A stretch of DNA of 35,434 bases from an uncultured Clostridia bacterium (GTDB taxonomy: Bacteria > Bacillota > Clostridia > TANB77 > CAG-508). The notes under the pieces were generated by a model. The model saw nothing but the letters and a program-made list of their open reading frames with translations, did no database searches and had not been told where the DNA came from. Location: assembly GCA_934180065.1 (NCBI GenBank), contig CAKPRA010000016.1:1-35434 (forward strand), given 5' to 3'. Numbering within the stretch: position 1 is the stretch's first letter; the number at the start of each line of letters is the position of its first letter. Shown in pieces: positions 7,030-15,345 of the stretch. A program made the translations under genes and the position numbers.

Positions 7030-9064
7030 TAAAAAAGAATCAAATAATCCTAAGTCAAGTCATAGAGGATTTGGTGGCCCTGGACCAAGAGGGGCAGGAG
7101 AAAAAGCGAAAGATTTTAAAAGTGCAACAAAGAGATTATTTAAAGAGCTTAAAAATTTTAAAGTAGTTATATTATTTGCTTTGATATTAGCTATGATGGG
7201 AGCAATTTTAACAATTAGTGCTCCAGATAAGTTATCAGAATTAACGGATGAAATATCCGAAGGATTGGTTATTAATAAAGCAAATATGGAAGAGCTTATT
7301 TCAGAGATGAAAGAAAGTTTGGGAACTAAAGAGCTTGAAATAGATGGACAAAAAATTTCAATAGAAGATCAACAAGAATGTATAAGTAAATTGGGAAATA
7401 TTACTGATAAAAATGATATGAATCAAATTTATAAAAGCATAGATGAAATGCCTGATTCTATAAAAAATGTATTAAAACCAGCTATGAATATGGATAAAAT
7501 TAAAAAAATCACTTTAATATTAGTAGTTATGTATATTTTAAGTTTTATTTTTTCATATATCCAGTCTGTTAAAATGGCAGAGGTTTCAAATAGTTTTGCA
7601 AAAGAGCTTAGAGCCAGAATTTCAAATAAAATAAATAAATTACCTTTAAAATATTTTGATAGACATCAAACAGGTGATATTTTATCAAGAGTAACAAATG
7701 ATATCGATACAATTGCACAATCAATGAATCAATCATTGGGATCATTAGTAACTTGTATAACTTTATTTGCTGGATCTATTATTATGATGTTTGTTACAAA
7801 CTGGATTATGGCAATAACAGCAATACTTTCAAGTATGATAGGAATTGCTGGAATGGGAGTAATCTTAAAAAAATCTCAAAAGTATTTTATTGCTAGACAG
7901 GTTGAATTAGGCAATTTAAATGGTCATATAGAGGAAGTATATTCTGGATTAAATGTTGTCAAAGTATACAATGGAAAAAGAAAAGCAGATGAAGAATTTG
8001 ATAAATTGAATAAAAAGGTAAGTGAGAGTAATTTAAAAAGTCAATTCTTATCAGGAATGATGCCACCTTTAATGAATTTTATTGGTAATTTTGGATATGT
8101 TGCAGTTTGTATCGTAGGAGCATTATTAGCAATGAATGGAAAAATATCTTTTGGTGTTATTATTGCTTTTATTACATATGTTAGATTATTTACAAATCCA
8201 TTAGCACAAATTGCTCAAGCATTAACAGCTTTGCAAACTACAGCAGCTGCTAGTGAAAGAGTTTTTGAATTTTTAGATGAAGAGGAAATGGAAAGCCAAA
8301 CTGAAATAAAGAAACATCTTGAAAAATCTAAAGTAAAAGGTAAAATTGAATTTAAAGATGTTGTTTTTCAGTATGATAATAATGATAAACCTACAATTAA
8401 ACATTTTACAGCAACCGCTAATCCAGGACAAAAAATTGCGATTGTAGGACCAACTGGAGCTGGAAAGACTACAATGGTTAATTTATTAATGAAATTTTAT
8501 AACATAAATTCTGGAGATATAAAGATTGATGGTGTATCAACTAAAGAATTATCAAGAGAAAATATTCATGATTTATTTACTATGGTTTTACAAGATACCT
8601 GGTTATTTGAAGGCTCTGTTAAGGAGAATATTGTATATAATATGAAAGATGTTCCAGATGAAAAAGTTAAGGAAGTATGTAAAGAGATTGGATTACATCA
8701 TTTTATAAAAACTTTACCAAATGGATATGATTCTATTTTATCAGAGAATAATAGTGTTTCAGCAGGTCAAAGACAGTTATTGACAATTGCAAGAGGTATG
8801 ATTGAGGATTCTCCATTCTTAATTTTAGATGAGGCAACTTCAAATGTTGATACTAGAACAGAAGAGCTTGTACAAGAGGCTATGGATAAATTGGCAAAGG
8901 GTAGAACATCTTTTATAATAGCACATAGATTGTCTACAATTAAAAATGCTGATTTAATTTTGGTAATGAAAGATGGAAATATTGTAGAGCAAGGAAATCA
9001 TGAGGAACTTATTGCGAAAAATGGTGCATATGCCGAATTGTACAATTCTCAATTTGAATTATAA
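7022..9064 (+). CDS. ABC exporter subunit with canonical catalytic site (heterodimer partner 2)
   Basis: This is the second half of the exporter, 680 residues. A basic Gly/Pro-rich N-terminus (RGFGGPGPRGAGEK) precedes the first membrane helix. A large extracytoplasmic insertion follows (about residues 75-155) before the next helices, as in the longer subunit of many such pairs. The ATPase domain has Walker A GPTGAGKTT, signature VSAGQRQLL, Walker B FLILDEATSNVD with catalytic Glu, and H-loop AHRLSTI. This subunit therefore supplies the residues for ATP hydrolysis. AAAGGAGG inside the end of the upstream gene serves as ribosome site. No terminator follows; a repeat array begins ten bases after the stop. 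Confidence 0.93.
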   Translation: MTNKKESNNPKSSHRGFGGPGPRGAGEKAKDFKSATKRLFKELKNFKVVILFALILAMMGAILTISAPDKLSELTDEISEGLVINKANMEELISEMKESLGTKELEIDGQKISIEDQQECISKLGNITDKNDMNQIYKSIDEMPDSIKNVLKPAMNMDKIKKITLILVVMYILSFIFSYIQSVKMAEVSNSFAKELRARISNKINKLPLKYFDRHQTGDILSRVTNDIDTIAQSMNQSLGSLVTCITLFAGSIIMMFVTNWIMAITAILSSMIGIAGMGVILKKSQKYFIARQVELGNLNGHIEEVYSGLNVVKVYNGKRKADEEFDKLNKKVSESNLKSQFLSGMMPPLMNFIGNFGYVAVCIVGALLAMNGKISFGVIIAFITYVRLFTNPLAQIAQALTALQTTAAASERVFEFLDEEEMESQTEIKKHLEKSKVKGKIEFKDVVFQYDNNDKPTIKHFTATANPGQKIAIVGPTGAGKTTMVNLLMKFYNINSGDIKIDGVSTKELSRENIHDLFTMVLQDTWLFEGSVKENIVYNMKDVPDEKVKEVCKEIGLHHFIKTLPNGYDSILSENNSVSAGQRQLLTIARGMIEDSPFLILDEATSNVDTRTEELVQEAMDKLAKGRTSFIIAHRLSTIKNADLILVMKDGNIVEQGNHEELIAKNGAYAELYNSQFEL

Positions 9065-9073
9065 TATAAATTA

Positions 9074-9500
9074 GTGCCCTCGTTTGAATTTTGTTGGAAT
9101 TATAAAGGACACTAAAAGCTCCCAAACTGCACGTACTTATTTTTTGTGAAATTATTATAATAAGCCGGAAAAGTGGATATATATATATTAAAAAGTCGTG
9201 ACTTGCTGGTCGCCCATACAAGGTAGTGTGAGAATGGTAGTACCCTCGTTTGAATTTTGTTGGAATTATAAAGGACACTAAAAGCTCACAAACTGCACGT
9301 ACTTCTTTTTTGTGAAATTATTATAATAAGCCGGAAAAGCGGATATATATATTAAAAAAGTCGTGACTTGCTGGTCGCCCATACAAGGTAGTGTGAGAAT
9401 GGTAGTACCCTCGTTTGAATTTTGTTGGAATTATAAAGAACACTAAAAGCTCCCAAACTGCGCGTCACTTCTTTTTAATATATATATATCCACTTTTCCT
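9074..9500 (+). repeat. Tandem array of family 1 repeat (about 2.6 units, period 165-166)
   Basis: Three blocks containing ACCCTCGTTTGAATTTTG (or GCCCTCG...) start at 9075, 9241 and 9406. Unit boundaries GCCGGAAAAG occur at 9164 and 9330. Only the last unit keeps the right inverted end (TAATATATATATATCCACTTTTCC, ending near 9500); internal units end instead in GTGAAATTATTATAATAAG and run into the next CCGG. The first unit lacks its left part. The array fills most of the 9065-9653 gap and carries no credible gene. Confidence 0.8.
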
Positions 9501-9587
9501 ACTCTACTAAATTAAGTTGAAATTTGGTTTTGAATATAATATATGCAAAAAAATTGGGAAAATTGTTGTAAATGGTAAAATTTAATC

Positions 9588-9616
9588 TTGCCTATAAAAA
9601 GTAATTATTATATAAT
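9588..9616 (+). promoter_or_regulatory. Promoter of the M23 peptidase gene
   Basis: TTGCCT (9588-9593) and TATAAT (9611-9616) are separated by 17 bases, 38 bases before the chosen ATG. Confidence 0.65.
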
Positions 9617-9653
9617 GTAAATGTAGGATAATATATTTTAAAGAGGTATGCAA

Positions 9654-10862
9654 ATGAAGAAAAAATTTTTTGTAATATTAATTATAATATCAATGATTTG
9701 TTTATATACAAATGCTTATGCTGCTACATTAAATCAGCAACAACAAAAGGCAAATGATGAGGTAAATCAGTCAAAACAGGAGCTTAATGAAATTACTTCT
9801 AAAAAGAATGAAGCTTTAGATGAAGTAAATAAATTGAATGAATCTATAACAAAAGTTCAATCTGAGTTAAGTGATTTAGAGGATAAAATTGAAGGCTTAG
9901 ATGAGTCTATAGATGCGAAAGAAAAGGATTTGAAGGAAAAGCAAAATTTATTAGATGAAAGATTATCAGCAGTTTATATGAAAAGTGGAAATACATATTT
10001 GGAAGCACTTTTTACAGGTGGTTTGATAAATTTTGTTTCTAATTATGATATGATAAAACAAATTGCTGAATATGATAATTCTTTGATAAATGAGGTAAAA
10101 GAGCAGAAACAAGAGCTACAAAAAGAAAAAGTTGAATTAGAAAATTCTAAAGTTCAAGTTAAAGTTAAAGAGCAGGAATTAAAAGATCAAAAACAGGAAA
10201 GAGAAGAAAAAGTTAAAGCTTTATCTGAAGAAGAAAAAGCTGCTCAAGCGGAAGTTGAATCAAAGGAAAATGAATTGGCCAAAATAAATGCTGCTGTAAA
10301 AAAAGCTACTGAACAGGCAGAGGCTGAGGCTAGAAGAAAAGCGGCTGAAGATGCTGCAAAAAAAGATGGTAATAATTCAGATAATAATACTGGAAATGTT
10401 ACGTCTGGAGAGATGGCATGGCCAACAAGAATTGCACATAAAGTTAACTCAGTATATGCTCCTGGCGGAAGAAGCGATACATCTGGTTATTATGGAACTG
10501 CTCATAAAGGTGTTGATATACATGCACCTGCAGGTACTCCAATATATGCTGCAAAAGAAGGTACTGTTGTTTATGTGAATTATAGCGGATATGGAGGTGG
10601 CTGGGGCCTTTATGTAGTTATATACCACGGAAAAGATAGTAATGGAAAGGCTATATATACAAGATATGCGCATGGAAGCTCTATAGCTTCTGGAATATCA
10701 GTTGGTACCACAGTTAATACAAATACTGTAATTATGTATGCTGGAGCTACTGGTGCTGCAGAAGGAGCTCATTTGCATTTTGAAGTATGTGTAGGAGGAA
10801 TGTATAGTCAAGTTAATCCATGTCCATACTTGGGAATTCCAAATTCAAGAGGTACATATTAG
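9654..10862 (+). CDS. Secreted M23-family peptidoglycan endopeptidase with coiled-coil N-terminus
   Basis: This is a secreted murein hydrolase of the PcsB/EnvC-like type (402 residues). A signal peptide (KKKFFVILIIISMICLY, cleavage around NAYAA) is followed by a long Glu/Lys/Gln-rich coiled coil (about 25-225) and a short Asn/Asp linker. The C-terminal LytM domain (about 275-395) has zinc-site motifs HKGVD, YAHGS and HLHFE. The coiled coil normally keeps such enzymes off until a partner engages. ATG at 9654 is preferred to ATG at 9648 because AAGAGG (9641-9646) sits seven bases upstream of it. It has its own promoter and a terminator, so it is probably monocistronic. Likely role: septal or cell-wall remodelling. 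Confidence 0.92.
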   Translation: MKKKFFVILIIISMICLYTNAYAATLNQQQQKANDEVNQSKQELNEITSKKNEALDEVNKLNESITKVQSELSDLEDKIEGLDESIDAKEKDLKEKQNLLDERLSAVYMKSGNTYLEALFTGGLINFVSNYDMIKQIAEYDNSLINEVKEQKQELQKEKVELENSKVQVKVKEQELKDQKQEREEKVKALSEEEKAAQAEVESKENELAKINAAVKKATEQAEAEARRKAAEDAAKKDGNNSDNNTGNVTSGEMAWPTRIAHKVNSVYAPGGRSDTSGYYGTAHKGVDIHAPAGTPIYAAKEGTVVYVNYSGYGGGWGLYVVIYHGKDSNGKAIYTRYAHGSSIASGISVGTTVNTNTVIMYAGATGAAEGAHLHFEVCVGGMYSQVNPCPYLGIPNSRGTY

Positions 10863-10901
10863 ATACTTTAATTTAAATATTTATATTTTTTTAGATATTT
10901 T

Positions 10902-10946
10902 AAGACTAAATTATTGAACTATAAAGTTTGGTAATTTAGTCTTTTT
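10902..10946 (+). terminator. Rho-independent terminator after the M23 gene
   Basis: AAGACTAAATTA (10902-10913) pairs perfectly with TAATTTAGTCTT (10932-10943), followed by T residues to 10946. Confidence 0.8.
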
Positions 10947-10987
10947 GGCTCTAAGTTAAAAGCTAGGGTGAATAAGTTGGGTTCTTA

Positions 10988-11012
10988 TTTATATAATAGT
11001 AAAGTTCAATAT
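10988..11012. repeat. Possible left-end remnant of palindromic family 2
   Basis: TTTATATAATAGTAAAG followed by TTCAATATATAAC differs little from the left end of the complete copy at 21131 (TTTATATAATAGGAAAG, then TCAACATATAAG). No right end is visible. It lies in the promoter region of the cupin gene. Confidence 0.35.
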
Positions 11013-11081
11013 ATAACAAGTTAACAAAAAGTTGCTAAATTCATATATTAAAATATAAATATTTATGGAAAGGAATTGTTT

Positions 11082-11528
11082 ATGAATAGATTTTACAGAA
11101 ATTATTATAATCAACAGATAAATAATTACATAGTTGATTATGGTGGATTACCATTTGTTACAAATATATCAGAGCTTACACTTAAAAATCAAAATTTTAG
11201 AACTGCTCTATGGACTGGAAATCATTTGCAGCTTACTGTTATGAATATTCCTACTGGAGAAAGCATTGGATTTGAAATACATCCGAATGTTGACCAATTT
11301 ATAAAAATTGAACAAGGAATTGGTTTATTAAAGATGGGTGATAATCAAGCTTTTTTTGATTTACAAAAACAGGTAAATAATAATAATGTTATTATAATTC
11401 CAGCTGGAAAGTGGCATGAGTTGATAAATATTGGAAAGGAGAATTTGAAATTATATTCAATATATGCTCCACCTCAGCATAAAAAAGGTACAATTCATAA
11501 AACTAAAGAAGATGCTGATAATGATTAG
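11082..11528 (+). CDS. Cupin-fold protein
   Basis: A single cupin barrel of 148 residues. The first cupin motif is GESIGFEIHPNVDQFIKIEQ (about residues 65-84) and the second is IIPAGKWHELINIG (about 106-119), ending IYAPPQH. His residues in HPN, KWHEL and PQH could bind a metal. One of the usual two motif-1 histidines is Asn and the Glu is Gln, so an enzymatic role is uncertain. It resembles small mannose-6-phosphate-isomerase-like cupins. ATG 11082 is chosen over TTG 11076 because GGAAAGGA (11067-11074) is seven bases before it. It probably forms an operon with the next gene, 35 bases downstream. Confidence 0.85.
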   Translation: MNRFYRNYYNQQINNYIVDYGGLPFVTNISELTLKNQNFRTALWTGNHLQLTVMNIPTGESIGFEIHPNVDQFIKIEQGIGLLKMGDNQAFFDLQKQVNNNNVIIIPAGKWHELINIGKENLKLYSIYAPPQHKKGTIHKTKEDADND

Positions 11529-11563
11529 ATATGTAATTATAATATAAGAAAGAGAGGTATATT

Positions 11564-11854
11564 ATGAATCAAAACTTTAAAATTTTTATGAGAACACAAA
11601 TGGGTGTACTTAATGGTTTCTTGAATTTGAAACAAGTAAATAATGAGCTTATGGGAAATATAAATTTCAATGGCAAATCATATGAGTTTAGAAATGGTAA
11701 AATAAATGGTAATAATTTTGAATTTTCAGGCATGCTTAAAGTTTTTCTAAAAAAGATTAATTATAACGCAATTGGTGAAATAAATAATAAAAATATAACT
11801 ATTAATATAAATACAAATATGGGAAGTTTTAAAATTGAAGGTGAAAAAATATAA
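11564..11854 (+). CDS. Small beta-rich protein of unknown function
   Basis: A 96-residue soluble protein with no signal peptide or membrane segment. It alternates hydrophobic and polar residues with many Asn-Gly turns (MGNINFNGKSYEFRNGKING, FEFSGMLK). This suggests a small antiparallel beta barrel or sheet. I do not recognise the family. AGAGAGG (11551-11557) lies six bases upstream of the ATG, and it is probably co-transcribed with the cupin gene. Confidence 0.7.
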   Translation: MNQNFKIFMRTQMGVLNGFLNLKQVNNELMGNINFNGKSYEFRNGKINGNNFEFSGMLKVFLKKINYNAIGEINNKNITININTNMGSFKIEGEKI

Positions 11855-11869
11855 TTTGAATAAAATATG

Positions 11870-11944
11870 TGGCTGGGGTACTGTGATTCGAACACAGGAA
11901 TGTCGGAGTCAGAGTCCGATGCCTTACCGCTTGGCGATACCCCA
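11870..11944 (-). tRNA. tRNA-Gln(CTG)
   Basis: Read on the minus strand, the gene begins TGGGGTATCGCC and ends TACCCCA-G-CCA, with the acceptor stem paired and the CCA encoded. The anticodon arm is TCGGA-CTCTGAC-TCCGA, giving anticodon CTG (codon CAG). The T arm has TTCGAAT flanked by complementary CTGTG/CACAG. All four arms are present in 75 bases. Confidence 0.96.
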
Positions 11945-12010
11945 ATATTTCTTATAACAGTAAGATAATATCACAATATTATTTTAAAATCAATTAAATT
12001 TTGAAAATTT

Positions 12011-12247
12011 GTTACTATTCATGGTCACTTTTTTTATAAGCTGGATATGTGGATATATATATTAAAAATTCGTTCCTTGCTGGTCGCCCGCACAAAGTAG
12101 TGTGAGAATGGTAGTGATATCGTTTAAGTTTGGGTATTTATAAGATGTTTTCTAAAAGCTCCCAAACTGCGCGTCACTTCTTTTAATATATATATCCACA
12201 TATCCGGCTCTGCTAAATTAAATTGATGTTTAGCTGTGAATTGTAAC
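12011..12247 (+). repeat. Palindromic dispersed repeat, family 1, copy C
   Basis: The core at 12043-12205 runs from GGATATGTGGATATATATAT to the complementary CCACATATCC. The body includes TTGCTGGTCGCCCG, GTGTGAGAATGGTAGTG and AAAGCTCCCAAACTGC. Outer inverted motifs GTTACTATTC (12011-12020) and GAATTGTAAC (12238-12247) bracket it as in copy A. This is the cleanest complete copy. The gap 11945-12475 contains this repeat and the leader of the MATE gene, nothing else that I can support. Confidence 0.82.
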
Positions 12248-12318
12248 ATTAGATATTTTTTTATCGATATTAATAAATGTTTAAATTAATAAAAAATAAA
12301 TAAATTTTTAAAAAGCTA

Positions 12319-12348
12319 TTACATTAAATTGAAAATATATGTTATAAT
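12319..12348 (+). promoter_or_regulatory. Promoter of the MATE-kinase gene, extended -10
   Basis: TTACAT (12319-12324), an 18-base spacer and TGTTATAAT (-10 at 12343-12348 with an upstream TG). Confidence 0.6.
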
Positions 12349-12360
12349 AGATAAGCTGTG

Positions 12361-12388
12361 AAAAAGCAATTATATTGCTTTTTTTTTC
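12361..12388 (+). terminator. Terminator in the leader of the MATE-kinase gene
   Basis: AAAAGCAA, TTATA loop, TTGCTTTT, then a T-run to 12388. It begins only about 10 bases after the expected transcription start and some 90 bases before the gene. It would therefore give a very short RNA unless it is read through. Confidence 0.6.
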
Positions 12389-12475
12389 GTGTGATATATA
12401 TTATAAAAATATATCAGTTTTTGGCGGTATGAAAGTGTAACTATATGTTATAAAAAATAAAGAAAGGAAGAAAAA

Positions 12476-14488
12476 ATGAATCAAGAAGAAAATATTTTAG
12501 GAACAGAAAAAATAGGAAAATTAATTAGAAAATTTGCCATACCATGTATAATATCTCTATTAGTAAATTCACTATATAATATAGTGGATCAGATATTTAT
12601 AGGTTGGAAAGTTGGAACTTTAGGAAATGGAGCAACAAATGTAGTATTTCCATTAACAATGATATGTTTAGCTTTTGCCTTGATGTTTGGTGATGGAAGC
12701 TCTGCTTTTTTGAATCTGAAATTAGGAGAAAAAAAGCAAGATGAAGCTGGTAAGGGCGTAATTAATGGAATAATACTATCAACAATAGTAGCAATATTGA
12801 TATGTGTAATAAGTATAATATTTTTGCCACAAATATTAAATATATTTGGATGTACAGATGTGTTAAGACCATATGCATTAGATTATGGATTTATAATAGT
12901 TTTAGGACTTCCATTTATGATGATTGGAACAACATTGAATTCAATAATAAGATCAGATGGAAATCCAAAATTTGCAATGTTTTCAATGATAGCTGGAGCA
13001 TTATTAAACATAGTGTTAGACTATGTACTTATGTTTATAATTCCAATGGGAGTAAAAGGGGCTGCAACAGCAACAGTTATAAGCCAAATTGTTACAGCGG
13101 TTTTAAATATAGCACATTTAAGAAAAATGAAAAATGTAAAGATTACAAGAAAATCATTAAAATTAGAAGGAGCAATATGCAAAAATGTATCAATGCTTGG
13201 AATAAGCAGTTTTATTACAGAAATGAGTATTGTTGTTGTAATGGCATTTGAAAACAATTTATTAGGAAAATATGGAGCAAATTCGAAATATGGAGCAGAA
13301 ATTCCAATTACAGTGCTTGGAATCGTAATGAAAATAAGTCAAATATTAAATAGTATAATAATTGGTATAGCAGCAGGTGCTCAACCAATTGTTGGATATA
13401 ATTATGGTGCTGGTAAATATGACAGAGTAAAGAAAACATTAAAAACTGTATTAGGATTAAGTTTAATAATAAGTACAATAGCATTTTTATTATTCCAATT
13501 AATTCCTGATAAATTAATTTCACTATTTGGAAATGGTGATGATAATTACATAGAATTTGCTTGTTTAGCATTTAGAACATATTTAATGTTATGTATATTT
13601 AATGGTGTTCAAATACCATCAGGAATATTCTTCCAAGCAATTGGAAAAAGTGTAAAAAGTGCTATATTATCAATATCAAGACAAATAGCATTTTTAATAC
13701 CAAGTATGCTTATTTTAGGTAACTTGTATGGAGTAATGGGAGTATTATCAGCAGGACCGGTTGCAGATGGATTAGCATTTGTAATTGCAACAATTTTACT
13801 TATACAAGAAGTTCGTTCATTAGGCAAAAAAGCTAAGGCAAGTAGTACTTTACCAGATGATACAAGTACAGATAATAAACTAGAAAAACATACAGTAATA
13901 ACAATTTCAAGAGAATATGGATCTGGTGGAAGATATATTGGAAGATTAGTTGCTGATAAATTAGGAATAAAATTTTATGATAGAGATTTAGTTGAAAAAT
14001 TATCAGAAAAAACAGGATTATCAACAGAATATATCGAAAATAATGAACAAAAAAGAGGAGTTTTAGATGCATTAAATAGTGGTTGCTATTATAATTTAAC
14101 TAATGCAGACGAGCTATTTGTTCAAGAGTCAGAATTAATAAAGGATTTAGCTAAAAATGAGTCTTGTGTAATAATTGGAAGATGTTCAGATTTTATATTA
14201 AAAGACAATAAAGATGTAATAAATATATTTGTATATAGCACAATGAAAAATAAAATAGAAAGAGCAGTAGAAAGATATAATTTAAGTGAAAAAGAAGCTG
14301 AAAAAGAAATTAAAAATATAGATAAGTTAAGAAGTAATCATTATAAACACTATACAGGAAAAGTATGGGGAGATAATGAGAATTATGATTTATGTATAAA
14401 TAGTGATACTTTTGGAGTAGAAAAAGCAGCTGATATGATATGTGAAATCGCAATGAATGAAAAAAGAAAGAGCCAAATTGTTAGTTAG
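12476..14488 (+). CDS. MATE-family transporter fused to a cytidylate-kinase-like domain
   Basis: Residues 1 to about 445 are a 12-helix MATE antiporter (IPCIISLLVNSLYNIVDQIF, PIVGYNYGAGKYDRVKKTLK, FNGVQIPSGIFFQAIGKS), which normally exports drugs or metabolites using an ion gradient. After a hydrophilic linker (about 446-460) the protein continues in frame into a nucleoside-monophosphate kinase fold. That domain has P-loop SREYGSGGRYIGRLVADKLG, then CVIIGRCSDFIL, a lid-like NIDKLRSNHYKHYTG and WGDNENYDLCINSDTFG (Cytidylate_kin2 type), about 205 residues. The kinase would be cytoplasmic. Its substrate, and why it is tethered to a transporter, are unknown. AAAGGAAG precedes the ATG. The stop codon lies inside the loop of its own terminator. 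Confidence 0.9.
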   Translation: MNQEENILGTEKIGKLIRKFAIPCIISLLVNSLYNIVDQIFIGWKVGTLGNGATNVVFPLTMICLAFALMFGDGSSAFLNLKLGEKKQDEAGKGVINGIILSTIVAILICVISIIFLPQILNIFGCTDVLRPYALDYGFIIVLGLPFMMIGTTLNSIIRSDGNPKFAMFSMIAGALLNIVLDYVLMFIIPMGVKGAATATVISQIVTAVLNIAHLRKMKNVKITRKSLKLEGAICKNVSMLGISSFITEMSIVVVMAFENNLLGKYGANSKYGAEIPITVLGIVMKISQILNSIIIGIAAGAQPIVGYNYGAGKYDRVKKTLKTVLGLSLIISTIAFLLFQLIPDKLISLFGNGDDNYIEFACLAFRTYLMLCIFNGVQIPSGIFFQAIGKSVKSAILSISRQIAFLIPSMLILGNLYGVMGVLSAGPVADGLAFVIATILLIQEVRSLGKKAKASSTLPDDTSTDNKLEKHTVITISREYGSGGRYIGRLVADKLGIKFYDRDLVEKLSEKTGLSTEYIENNEQKRGVLDALNSGCYYNLTNADELFVQESELIKDLAKNESCVIIGRCSDFILKDNKDVINIFVYSTMKNKIERAVERYNLSEKEAEKEIKNIDKLRSNHYKHYTGKVWGDNENYDLCINSDTFGVEKAADMICEIAMNEKRKSQIVS

Positions 14489-14507
14489 CAATTTGGCTCT
14501 TTCTTTT
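14467..14507 (+). terminator. Terminator overlapping the end of the MATE-kinase gene
   Basis: AAAGAGCCAAATTG (14467-14480) pairs perfectly with CAATTTGGCTCTTT (14489-14502), followed by CTTTT. The stop codon TAG occupies the last three loop bases (14486-14488). Confidence 0.85.
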
Positions 14508-14600
14508 GATATAAGAGAAAATCCAACATATATGTATAATTTTATTTGTGAGTATATTTAAAACAGTATATTAAAAATAATATTTCCCATTATATCAAAA
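14504..14600. repeat. Palindromic element family 2, copy 1
   Basis: Ends are perfect inverted repeats TTTTGATATAA (14504-14514) and TTATATCAAAA (14590-14600). The interior (CCAACATATATGTATAATTT, TTGTGAGTATATTTAAAA, TATTAAAAATA) aligns well with the copy at 21131-21230. The size of 97 bases and inverted ends suggest a miniature inverted-repeat element. It begins right after the terminator of the gene before. Confidence 0.65.
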
Positions 14601-14690
14601 GTCTACACTAAAACATCACATACAAAATTTCACATTTGAAATAAGATCTCATAAAATACAGAGAGCGTGAAAATAAAAGGAGTGAATTTT

Positions 14691-15294
14691 ATGATAAAAA
14701 AGATAGATTTACCATATCCATTGGATGCATTAGAGCCATATTATAGCAAGGAAACTTTAAAAATACATTATGAAATACTTTATACAGGTTATGTAGAAAA
14801 CACAAATAAAACATTAGAAAAATTGCAAAAAGCTAGGCAAAATAATGATTATAGTAATATAAAATGTTTGGAAAAAGATTTGAGTTTTTATGGTTCAGGT
14901 GCAATATTACATCAACTTTTTTTTGAGAATATGGGAATTCCAATTCCAACAAATCCAAGTATTTGTTTAATGGAACAAATAAATAAAGATTTTGGAAGTT
15001 ATGAAAAGTTCAAAAATCAATTTACAGAAGCATCAAAAGCAGTAGAAGCTTCACGGTTGGGGAGTATTAGCTTGGGTTCCAAAATTTAAAAAATTAGAGA
15101 TACTTCAATGTGAAAAACATCAAAATTTAACGTTATGGGGTTGTAAACCAATATTTGTAATAGATATGTGGGAACATTCTTATTTTTTACAATACAAAGC
15201 AAATAGAGCTGAATATATAAATGCATTTTGGAATATTGTAAATTGGAATGTAGTGAATAAACGATTTGAAGAAATTAATCTAGACCAAAGATGA
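14691..15294 (+). CDS. Iron/manganese-type superoxide dismutase, interrupted by a +1 shift at CGG
   Basis: Joined across one extra base, the product is a 200-residue Fe/Mn superoxide dismutase-like protein. Recognisable parts are the N-terminal helix with ligand His in LKIHYEIL, the second His in AILHQLFFENM, and the C-terminal VIDMWEHSYFLQYKANRAEY with ligand Asp and His. The first frame runs 14691-15053 (121 codons). At codon 122 an in-frame CGG (15054-15056) precedes TTG. Dropping its C gives TCA GGT TGG GGA, restoring the family's S-G-W-G turn and an open frame to TGA at 15292. Without the shift the protein stops at 15087-15089. AAAAGGAG lies eight bases before ATG 14691. It could be a pseudogene, but see the CGG observation. 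Confidence 0.8.
15054..15056 (+). other. In-frame CGG at +1 frameshift site 1 (superoxide dismutase)
   Basis: Context TCA CGG TTG G. Reading C as skipped gives TCA GGT TGG. The regained residue is Gly in the conserved S-G-W segment of superoxide dismutases. Confidence 0.7.
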
Positions 15295-15345
15295 ACCAAA
15301 ATTTCATACCATTCATAAAATATTATAAAAAAATGGAGGGATAGA

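Noticed and set aside
9009..9278. Open frame on the minus strand across the end of the ABC gene
   Set aside because: It overlaps both the ABC gene end and the repeat array and has no ribosome site.
9074..9500. CRISPR array
   Set aside because: Units are 163-166 bases and homologous throughout; there are no short repeats separated by unique spacers and no cas genes.
12080..12115. Family 1 repeat body as a relic of the group II intron end
   Set aside because: GTAC...GTGTGAGA resembles bases 25-40 of the intron end, but the domain V stem and bulge are not preserved, so the match is probably chance.
13308..13571. Leu/Ile-rich open frame opposite the MATE gene
   Set aside because: It is antisense to a clearly coding membrane protein; the hydrophobic bias is what the complement of this A/T-rich gene gives.
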